From CAZDHT01 sp964505325 (GTDB lineage: Bacteria; Planctomycetota; PUPC01): a stretch of 20,441 nucleotides of DNA. Shown here piece by piece: positions 1-6,456 of this stretch. A program made the translations under genes and the position numbers. Numbering within the stretch: the stretch's first letter is position 1; every line of letters begins with the position of its first letter. Location: contig CAZDHT010000071.1 of assembly GCA_964505325.1 (NCBI GenBank), positions 1-20,441 of the forward strand, written 5' to 3'. The notes beneath the pieces were generated by a model, which was given only the letters and a program-made list of their open reading frames with translations, was not told where the DNA came from and did not search any database.

Positions 1-1527
1 GCGATGGAACGTCGGGCTCTTCGCCGCGTTGTGGACACCGACCTCGGACAGCGCGTAGGCGAAGCCTTCGGGGTATCGCACGGCGATCATGCTCGCGCCG
101 GAGCCGCCCATTGACGCGCCCTTGGTGAATATCCGCGACTCGTCGATCTGCCACTGGGTCTTCACCCAATCGAGGAGGCCGAAGTACCGCTTGATGGTGA
201 AGTCGCGGCACACGCCCTCCGACCAGGGCCGCTGGGTGTAGAGCCCATCGTGGTAGGCGACCCACCAGTCGTAGGGGATCTGGTTGGTGGAGATGAGCAG
301 CGAGCCGTTGCGTCCGCCGGCCCAGCCGCCGTAGCCGCCGTTGAGGCTGCCGCCCCAGCAGTGGAGCGAGACCTGGAGCGGCGCCGGCTTCTTCAGGTTT
401 GACGGCACGGCGACCAGGTAGTCGTACGGCACACCCGGCCGGTTGCAGCGCGGCGGGCCTTCCCAGCGAACGTAGTACTTCAACGTGGCGTTCTTGACAT
501 ACTGAAACTGCGTCGGCCCGACCGTGCGCTGAAGGATGAACGGCCCGTCGCCGGACTTCTCGTCGACCGGGCCGGCCGTCGCCAGCTTCGAGAAATCCTC
601 CTCGCCGTTGACCACGACGGCGACCGCGTAGCAGGCCTTCTGCGTCTTCTCCTTGCGTTCCTTCTCCGGTGCGTCGGGGTTCTCGTAGACGGGTGGCGGG
701 TTGTACGTGGCGATGGCCGTGCCGGGAGCAACCGGCGGCTTGCCGTCCTCGACGACGTAGCGCGCGATCCCGACCTTCAGGTCCTTGCCGTAGCGGCCGT
801 GCACGCCGTAGTACGGCCGGTTCCAGCAGGAGAGCTGGCCGACGCCGCCGACCAGATCCGCCTCGGCGATGTTCGCGACGGTGATGGGCTTGGTCGCGCG
901 ATAGACCCGATAGCTGACGGCCGGCTTCTTGGCAAGGCCCTTGCGGATCGCCCGCCACTCCTCGATGGTGATCGACGGCGCCTTGGTCGGCGGGTCGTGC
1001 TCGACCCAGGTCAGGATGGTCTGGCCTTCGTGGTGGCGCACGGTCAGGCCGGCGGGCCTGTGGATGTCGTTCTTGGCCTTGCCGCCGACGAACGACACGG
1101 CGAGCCGCGTCTTATCGGCCAGCCATCCGCGGCCGCCCGTGAAGAGGAACTCGGCCACCCCCTTGCCGGCGGCGACGGCGCGGGCGACCGCGTCGGTCGC
1201 ATCGAGGACCGCGTACTCCGGCGGCACCAGCTTCAGCGGCTCGGTTGGCTTGTCGGCCGGGACGAAGACCAGCTTGTCGGTCGGGCGGATGTTCGGCCGG
1301 TAGTCGCGACGGGACGCCGACAACACGGCGCGGAAGACCTTGGCGCCCTTCGGCAGCGACGACAGGTCCACGCTGATCTTGCCGCCGCGGGTGATGGTGA
1401 TCGACTTCGGTGCCGTCGCCCGATCGCCGACCGCAAAGCTCCATGTCGCCGCGTCCTGCGCCGCACACGACACGACGCAACACAACACCAGCGCCGGCAC
1501 CAGAGCCCACTCGAGCCGAACGCGCAT
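1..1527 (-). CDS. Secreted multidomain alpha/beta-hydrolase esterase, 3' end beyond window
   Basis: 509 codons are visible and the frame stays open to base 1, so the C-terminus is missing. The ATG is preceded by AGGAGG at a 6-nt spacing, and that site overlaps the stop of the upstream gene. Residues 1-23 form a signal peptide (hydrophobic core, then SCAAQ). Residues ~24-150 are DNRLRE-like (VDLSSLPKGAKVFRA; VLDATDAV), followed by an Fn3-like stretch (GLTVRHHEGQTILTW; VSYRVYRATKPIT), then an alpha/beta-hydrolase domain with GASMGGSG, nucleophile Ser472. The acid and histidine lie outside the window. It is a close tandem paralog of the gene at 4083..6368, which keeps a complete triad. By family it should cleave an ester bond on an extracellular or periplasmic substrate; the substrate (for example acylated polysaccharide) cannot be told. 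The shared C-terminal module is presumably encoded beyond the edge. Confidence 0.85.
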   Translation of the reverse strand, partial: MRVRLEWALVPALVLCCVVSCAAQDAATWSFAVGDRATAPKSITITRGGKISVDLSSLPKGAKVFRAVLSASRRDYRPNIRPTDKLVFVPADKPTEPLKLVPPEYAVLDATDAVARAVAAGKGVAEFLFTGGRGWLADKTRLAVSFVGGKAKNDIHRPAGLTVRHHEGQTILTWVEHDPPTKAPSITIEEWRAIRKGLAKKPAVSYRVYRATKPITVANIAEADLVGGVGQLSCWNRPYYGVHGRYGKDLKVGIARYVVEDGKPPVAPGTAIATYNPPPVYENPDAPEKERKEKTQKACYAVAVVVNGEEDFSKLATAGPVDEKSGDGPFILQRTVGPTQFQYVKNATLKYYVRWEGPPRCNRPGVPYDYLVAVPSNLKKPAPLQVSLHCWGGSLNGGYGGWAGGRNGSLLISTNQIPYDWWVAYHDGLYTQRPWSEGVCRDFTIKRYFGLLDWVKTQWQIDESRIFTKGASMGGSGASMIAVRYPEGFAYALSEVGVHNAAKSPTFHR

Positions 1528-1537
1528 AGCCGGCCTC

Positions 1538-1999
1538 CTACTTCGCAACCACGATTCGGTTCCTGCCCTTGGTGACCGTCACGTTCTCGAGCGTGACCAG
1601 GCCCCACTTGTCGGCCGCTACCTTCCCAGCGTGCACGACCTCGCCGCCGGAGGCGTTCGTCCACTTGAACGTCTCGCCGGGCTTCGGCTTGAACTGCTGG
1701 CAGCGGCGTGGGGTGATATCCACGGTGGACTCGTCCTCGGGCGCCTTGACGCGGCCGCGACCGATTACCGGCTGCATCGGCAGCTTCTGGGCTTGGAGCC
1801 AGACGGCGTCGTCGAGCACCCCGTCGATGGTTGGCGGCGCCTGGGCGGGCGCGGCCCAGGCCTGCGGCAGAACAGATGCCGAGCCCGGTGGCACCGGCCC
1901 CGCGCCCAGACGGATGGTGGCCATGTCCGCACCCGCCGACGCGCAGCCGCCGACGGCCAGCGCCACGCACAGCCCCAACGAGCCGATTGTCCTTGTCAC
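1538..1999 (-). CDS. Miniature lipoprotein: N-terminus of the CBM9 protein joined to the shared C-terminal module
   Basis: 153 residues. I chose the GTG at 1999..1997 because GGGGGA lies 7 nt upstream and it directly begins a lipoprotein signal (LGLCVALAVGGC, lipobox VGGC, Cys19). An ATG at 2038 would add 13 non-signal residues. Residues 20-83 match the start of the 980-residue protein: SAGADMATIRLG versus SAGAEMSTIRLG, then TIDGVLDDAVW versus VVDGKLDDAVW, the start of a CBM9-like domain. After GRGR (80-83) it passes directly into the C-terminal module (TVDITPRRCQQF, KWTN, WGLVTLENV, NRIVV). All hydrolase, Fn3-like and DNRLRE-like parts are absent. The frame is open, the start site is good, and the stop overlaps the next gene's ribosome-binding site, so it is probably expressed rather than decayed. 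Its role is unknown; a surface-anchored partner sharing the module is one possibility. Confidence 0.75.
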   Translation of the reverse strand: MTRTIGSLGLCVALAVGGCASAGADMATIRLGAGPVPPGSASVLPQAWAAPAQAPPTIDGVLDDAVWLQAQKLPMQPVIGRGRVKAPEDESTVDITPRRCQQFKPKPGETFKWTNASGGEVVHAGKVAADKWGLVTLENVTVTKGRNRIVVAK

Positions 2000-2037
2000 G
2001 GTGCAGTCCCCCAAAGCCGGAATCTGAACTCCCGCCA

Positions 2038-2057
2038 CCGGCGGATTCTAGCGCCGG
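2038..2057 (-). other. GC-rich hairpin between nucleoside hydrolase and miniature lipoprotein genes
   Basis: A perfect 6-bp inverted repeat, CCGGCG/CGCCGG, with an 8-nt loop lies in the 82-nt intergenic gap just ahead of the GTG start at 1999. No T-run follows, so it is not a standard terminator. It could modulate processing or partial termination within the operon, or have no function. Confidence 0.3.
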
Positions 2058-2081
2058 CTCGTCGCGGCCTCAACCCCTGCC

Positions 2082-2999
2082 TCACGTGGCGGCGAGGATC
2101 CGTTCCATCAGCAGCGTTCGCAGCGCCGCTCCCTTCTCCTCGGTCGCCGGCCTCCCCAGGCGGTGCGGGCCGTCCGGATCCAGCTTGACTCGCAGCTCGG
2201 CCTTCTCGCCGCGTGGTGGGACGGTGACGTACACGCGCCCAGCGTCGTCCTCGGTCCAGCCGCCGAGCAGCCAGGCGAGTGTGTTGAGATCAGAGAGGTG
2301 CGGCGTCGGACCGGCGTCCTTCTTGTTCTTCCGCCACAGATCGATCGCGTTCACCAGAAGCTGGGGGAGGGGATTTGGCGATTCGCGGAGGCGGCTCACG
2401 TCTTCGTCTCGGAGGCGGGCCGTCGACATTGCGCTCTCCGGCAGCAGAACCCATGGGACCGGGCCGCGCGACACCAGCGCCGCAGCGACCGGGTCGTAGC
2501 GGAGGTTCCACCCGATTCCGGTCTCGCGATCCGCCCCGAAATTTCCGCCGTTGGTGACGATCTGCTTGAGCGCGGCCGTCGCCGTCGAATACCGCACGAG
2601 GGCCTGCCCGATATTCGACATCATGCCGATCGTCAACAGGCTGATCTCGCCCGGGTGTTCCTCCGCCAGGTTCGCGATCAACGCGTCCGCCGCCAACGGG
2701 CTCTCAGGCGGCAGGCCATCTTCCTCCGGCGCGAGGTCCTGCTGTGTCATCCCGTCGTCCTTCTTGCCTTCGAGATCGGGCACCGGCATCGACACCGCGT
2801 ATCCCGACGCGACCTGAACGTCCGGCTGTCCAACCACGGTCAGGAGTTTGCGGGCGATCCGCGAGCGCGCCTTGACGTCACAGTCGGTCGTCGTGATCGC
2901 GAGGACGTCGAACTCCGGGGACACCAGGGCGAACGCGCACACCAGGATGTCGTCGATGTCCTCGCCGATGTCCGTATCAATGATTATCTTCGCAGCCAT
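2082..2999 (-). CDS. Inosine/uridine-preferring nucleoside hydrolase family protein
   Basis: 305 residues, the usual length for this family, which cleaves the N-glycosidic bond of ribonucleosides to base plus ribose using a Ca2+-bound aspartate cluster. Visible family features are the N-terminal DTDIGEDIDD (residues 8-17), the central NIGQAL and VTNGGNFG stretches (129-155), WNLRYDP (Asn165), and SDLNTLAWLL near 236-245, where Asp237 probably stands for the distal metal-binding Asp (the common preceding His is Ser here). There is no signal peptide, unlike its operon neighbours, so it should act in the cytoplasm. The ATG has AAAGGAG upstream at about 9 nt. The exact nucleoside or other ribosyl substrate cannot be read from sequence. 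Confidence 0.85.
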   Translation of the reverse strand: MAAKIIIDTDIGEDIDDILVCAFALVSPEFDVLAITTTDCDVKARSRIARKLLTVVGQPDVQVASGYAVSMPVPDLEGKKDDGMTQQDLAPEEDGLPPESPLAADALIANLAEEHPGEISLLTIGMMSNIGQALVRYSTATAALKQIVTNGGNFGADRETGIGWNLRYDPVAAALVSRGPVPWVLLPESAMSTARLRDEDVSRLRESPNPLPQLLVNAIDLWRKNKKDAGPTPHLSDLNTLAWLLGGWTEDDAGRVYVTVPPRGEKAELRVKLDPDGPHRLGRPATEEKGAALRTLLMERILAAT

Positions 3000-3059
3000 T
3001 GGTTGGCGCTCCTTTCATATCGTTGTTCCGGCGGCGACCGAAAGCAGATTGATGCATCA

Positions 3060-3998
3060 TCAGTCCCGCCCGATGAGCATCGCGTCGTCGATGAGGAGCT
3101 TGAGTTCCTTGTCGCCAGGCTTGCCGGCATGGACGAAGATGTCGTCGATGCCGTCGCCGGGCTGGACCTTCCGCCGCCGGCTGCTCTTTTCGCGAAATGT
3201 GGCGATGTCCAGCGTCACCTCGGTCCACTTGCCGACTACCGGCTTGGGGATCGTCGTTTCCCAGTTGTTATGCAGCGTCATGTCGAAGACGAAGACGCCG
3301 ATGGGGATTGACTTGTTGATGAAGTACTTGAAGCGGACCCAGTTGGTCGTTGTCATGCGGGCGTTGTCGTAGTAGATACCGACGCGGATGCGCTGGGCGA
3401 ACCATTTCTTTGGGGCGACGGCGGCGAGCGCCCGCTTGCTGCCCGGCGGGACGTTGTCGGTGGCGGTCGTTCCCAGCCAGTCGTGGGCCTTGGTCGGCGG
3501 GCCTTCGAAGTTCTGGCTGAAGATCACGCGGGTGGGCCACTGTTCGTCCCACTGGGCGCGCGTCTTGGGCGCGATGTTCTTGACCTTGCAGTCGGCGAGG
3601 TACGTCTCCCAGAGCTTCTGCCGCCTCGCCCGGGTTGCGTTCGCCAGGCGCACCTCACGGGCCGTGGCGAGGGTGTACTGGCCGGCGTCCCATTTTTCCA
3701 GCTTGGCGACGAGCGGCTTGAAGCGTTTGAGCAGGCCGGCGAGGTCTTTCTTCTGCGCGGCGGAGAGCTCCGCCGTCGTGCTGCCCGCCTTCAGCGGCGC
3801 GAGGAAGTTCCGCGACTCGGCGATGATGGCGCGGTACTTCTGTTGATGTTTCCGGCTCTTCACGGCGAAGATGCAGTCGCGGAGGATCTGCACGTCATCG
3901 TCCGGTTTCGCCTTCATCGCTTCGACCTCCTGCGCGACCGTGCGGCACGCCAGCCCTGAAAACACCATCGCAGCCAACAACAGTGCGACGCATTTCAT
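3060..3998 (-). CDS. Exported protein of unknown function with a C-terminal beta-sandwich-like domain
   Basis: 312 residues, family not recognised. Residues 1-22 are an export signal (KCVALLLAAMVFSGLAC); Cys18 could be a lipidation site but the lipobox (GLAC) is poor, so ordinary signal peptidase cleavage after VAQ is equally possible. Residues ~25-145 are charged and helix-prone, rich in Lys and Arg (KSRKHQQKYRAI, SAAQKKDLAGLLKRF, TRARRQKLWETY). Residues ~148-312 are rich in beta strands, begin FSQNFEG and end LLIDDAMLIG, the pattern of a galactose-binding or CBM-like jelly roll. GGGAGGGAGC precedes the ATG. It sits in the esterase operon, which suggests an accessory binding role for the same extracellular substrate; this is inference only. 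Confidence 0.7.
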   Translation of the reverse strand: MKCVALLLAAMVFSGLACRTVAQEVEAMKAKPDDDVQILRDCIFAVKSRKHQQKYRAIIAESRNFLAPLKAGSTTAELSAAQKKDLAGLLKRFKPLVAKLEKWDAGQYTLATAREVRLANATRARRQKLWETYLADCKVKNIAPKTRAQWDEQWPTRVIFSQNFEGPPTKAHDWLGTTATDNVPPGSKRALAAVAPKKWFAQRIRVGIYYDNARMTTTNWVRFKYFINKSIPIGVFVFDMTLHNNWETTIPKPVVGKWTEVTLDIATFREKSSRRRKVQPGDGIDDIFVHAGKPGDKELKLLIDDAMLIGRD

Positions 3999-4075
3999 GC
4001 TCCCTCCCTTCTCGCTAACAGCGGTCGCGCCTCGCTCGCGCTCAGCGTGGACTGTTGGTTCTGCTTGTCGGCCAT
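3995..4075 (-). CDS. Possible 26-residue leader ORF coupled to the 312-residue gene
   Basis: An ATG 7 nt after the stop of the upstream esterase gene opens 26 codons (MADKQNQQSTLSASEA, then basic residues) that end in TGA overlapping the ATG of the next gene (ATGA). It fills nearly the whole 84-nt intergenic gap. There is no good Shine-Dalgarno site, so it would depend on reinitiation after the esterase gene. It could be a translational bridge or a chance frame. Confidence 0.2.
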   Translation of the reverse strand: MADKQNQQSTLSASEARPLLARREGA

Positions 4076-4082
4076 CGGCTGC

Positions 4083-6368
4083 TCACTTCACAGCCACGAG
4101 CGCGATGCGGTTGGCGCCCTTGGTGACCCTAACCTTCTCCAACGTGACGAGGCCGTGCTTGTCCGCCGTCACGGCGCCGGACTGGACGACCTTGTTGTCG
4201 ACGAGCGAGGTGTTGGTCCACTTGAGCTTGTCGCCCTTCTTGATCGTGAACTTCTGGAGCCGGCGCGGTGTGACGTTGACCGTGCACTCGTCCTTGGGCG
4301 CGCCGCCGCGGCCGTGCCGGTCCTTTTTCGTCAGGTATACGGTCATTTCCCATCGGCCTGTCTCATCGACCACGTCATCCGTCTTCCAGCGCAGGTAGCC
4401 GTTGAGTTGACCGCGGTGGTCGCCGTCGTAAACGTCCTTCATGATCTGGCCCCATGGCATCTTGACCGGGACCGCTTCTTTGAGCCGTGTGGCGCTGCCG
4501 AAGTTGTTGTCGAGGCTGCATCGGGTGAACGCGGGCAGCGACTGATCGGTGCGGAGGTCGAGGCCGGTCTGGAACGACCCGGCGCCGTGGCCGCGCAGGT
4601 TCCACTGGAAGCCGTGCGGCTGACGGGCCTCTTGGAGCGCCTTCGCCAGCTCGATGGCCTGCGGCCAACCGATGCCGTGGTCGTTCTTGCCGTTTCCGAA
4701 CCCGATGAACGGCAGGTTGGCCTGCGGGTTGTCGCGGACGATCTTCGGGTCGCTCAGGTACTCCCACACCGGCATGCCGCTCTCGTGTTTGATGTTGAAC
4801 TTCACCCGGCCGTTGGTCCGGGCGTAGGACTCGTGGAAGCCGCCGGTCACGCGGGCCGGGTCGTGGATGCCGACGGACGAGTAGGCGTAGGCGAAGCGTT
4901 CGGGATAGCGGATGGGGATGAAGGTCGAGCCGGACCCGCCCATCGACGCGCCGCTCACGCAGATCCGCGTCTTGTCCACCGGCCACTTTGTGCAGACCCA
5001 GTCGACGAACGCGAGCAAGCGCTTCGGCGTGAAGTTGCGGCTGACGCCGTCGGTCCACGCCTTGAGCGTGCCGCTGTTCTCGTGGTACGTCGTCCACCAG
5101 TCGTACGGGATCTGGTTCGACGCGACGCCGATGCCGCGGCGCTTGTCCTTCCAACTGTGCCAGGTGTAGGCGCCGCCCTTGCCGTAGAGATTCGAGCCCC
5201 AGCAGTGAAGCACCAGGTTGAGGGGCGCCGGCTTCTGCATCTTCTCAGGAATTGTGACGACGTAGTCGTATGGCCGGCTGGGCAGGTTGCATCGCGGCGG
5301 CGCCTCCCAGCGGGTGTAGTAGTGGAGTGTGATGCCGTCCGTGTAGAAGAACTTCTTCGGCTTCTCGATGCGCTGGAGGATCGGGGCGCCGGGGCCGGAC
5401 TTCTCGGTGACAGCGGCGACGAGCGCGTTGCCTTTGGTAAACGCGGTCAGATCTTCCTCGCCGTTCACGACCACGGTGACGGCGTAGTACCCCTTCTGCA
5501 CCTGTTCCTTTTTCTTCGTCTCCGGATTCTCGTAGACCGGCGGCGGGTTGTACGCGCAAACCCCCGTGCCCGGCGGGACAGGCTTGGCGCCGTCCTCAAC
5601 CACGTAGCGGAGCAGCTTCTGCGTGGCGCCCGGGTAGATGCCGTGGAACTCGGGGTTCCAGCACGTCCAGCGGCCGACTTCGTCCACGAGCTCCGCGTCG
5701 GCGATGATGGCGGCCGTGACTGGCTTGCTGCTGCGGTAGACGCGGTAACTGATCTGGCGCGGGTCCTTGGCCAGCTTCGTTCTTAGCTCCTTCCATTCCT
5801 TGATCGTGAAGGTCTCGGACTTGACGGCGGGCTCGGGCTCGGTCCACATGAGGAGCGTCTGCCCGCCGCGATGCCGAGCGGCGAGCGTCGTCACCTTGGG
5901 GACGGTGTTCTTCGCCACCCCGCCGGTGAACGACACATCGAGGCGGGTGTGCTCGGGCCGCCAGTTGCGGAGCGATTTGGCCAGAAGCTCGAGCTTGCCC
6001 TTGCCCGACTTGACCGCGGCGACGACGGGCTCGGTCGCATCCAGCGCGTTGTACCGCGGCGGCAGCAGCGGCAGCGGCTTATCCGGCCCGTCTGTCGTCG
6101 CGACCACTACTCGACTCGTCTCGTTGTTCCAGCCCGGCCGCCCGACGCTGACACGGAGCACGGCCCGAAACACCCGGGCGCCCTTCGGCAGCGCGGACAG
6201 GTCCACGACGATCTGGCGCCGCCCGCGCGGCACGGTGATGGACTTGGTGACGGTGGCGTGCTCGCCCGCGGCGAAGCTCCACGTGGCCGCCTCGTCCGCC
6301 GCGCTGCACGCGACCGGGGCCATCCACAATACGCACCAGACCACAACACACGCGATGACTCGCTTCAA
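4083..6368 (-). CDS. Secreted multidomain esterase with intact Ser-Asp-His triad
   Basis: 761 residues from a TTG start at 6368..6366, chosen because AAGGAG lies 7 nt upstream and the signal peptide follows at once (LKRVIACVVVWCVLWM...ACSAA). An in-frame ATG at 6410 would add 14 Arg-rich residues. Order: signal 1-24; DNRLRE-like 25-150; Fn3-like with YRVYRSSKP; an alpha/beta-hydrolase domain starting around HYYTRWEAPPRCNLP; then the shared C-terminal module, ~692-761 (VTPRRLQKF, KWTNTSL, HGLVTLEKV). Triad candidates are Ser475 in GASMGGSG, Asp563 in GKNDHG and His594 in RGHGAG, in the expected order for a PHB-depolymerase/esterase-D type fold. It is the closest full-length paralog of the gene at 1..1527. 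Extracellular de-esterification of a polysaccharide or polyester is likely; the substrate is unknown. Confidence 0.85.
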   Translation of the reverse strand: MKRVIACVVVWCVLWMAPVACSAADEAATWSFAAGEHATVTKSITVPRGRRQIVVDLSALPKGARVFRAVLRVSVGRPGWNNETSRVVVATTDGPDKPLPLLPPRYNALDATEPVVAAVKSGKGKLELLAKSLRNWRPEHTRLDVSFTGGVAKNTVPKVTTLAARHRGGQTLLMWTEPEPAVKSETFTIKEWKELRTKLAKDPRQISYRVYRSSKPVTAAIIADAELVDEVGRWTCWNPEFHGIYPGATQKLLRYVVEDGAKPVPPGTGVCAYNPPPVYENPETKKKEQVQKGYYAVTVVVNGEEDLTAFTKGNALVAAVTEKSGPGAPILQRIEKPKKFFYTDGITLHYYTRWEAPPRCNLPSRPYDYVVTIPEKMQKPAPLNLVLHCWGSNLYGKGGAYTWHSWKDKRRGIGVASNQIPYDWWTTYHENSGTLKAWTDGVSRNFTPKRLLAFVDWVCTKWPVDKTRICVSGASMGGSGSTFIPIRYPERFAYAYSSVGIHDPARVTGGFHESYARTNGRVKFNIKHESGMPVWEYLSDPKIVRDNPQANLPFIGFGNGKNDHGIGWPQAIELAKALQEARQPHGFQWNLRGHGAGSFQTGLDLRTDQSLPAFTRCSLDNNFGSATRLKEAVPVKMPWGQIMKDVYDGDHRGQLNGYLRWKTDDVVDETGRWEMTVYLTKKDRHGRGGAPKDECTVNVTPRRLQKFTIKKGDKLKWTNTSLVDNKVVQSGAVTADKHGLVTLEKVRVTKGANRIALVAVK

Positions 6369-6415
6369 TGCATCACTCCTTCTTCGTCGGCCTCCAGAGA
6401 CGCAGCACACGGTGC

Positions 6416-6435
6416 GGCGGACATTCCTGCCCGCC
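6416..6435. repeat. Imperfect palindrome GGCGGAC-ATTCCT-GCCCGCC
   Basis: A 7-bp inverted repeat (one G-T mismatch) around ATTCCT lies in the 88-nt gap between two paralogous genes. A second small stem (CCGA/TCGG, 6434..6445) overlaps its end. From memory, palindromes of the form GGCGGACA...TGTCCGCC are scattered in some environmental bacterial genomes, so this may be one copy of a dispersed element. Only one copy occurs in this window. Confidence 0.4.
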
Positions 6436-6456
6436 GATTTGTCGGACAGAGCGCAA

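Noticed and set aside
4047..5786. A 579-codon plus-strand frame
   Set aside because: Antisense to the triad-bearing esterase; low-complexity composition and no start site.
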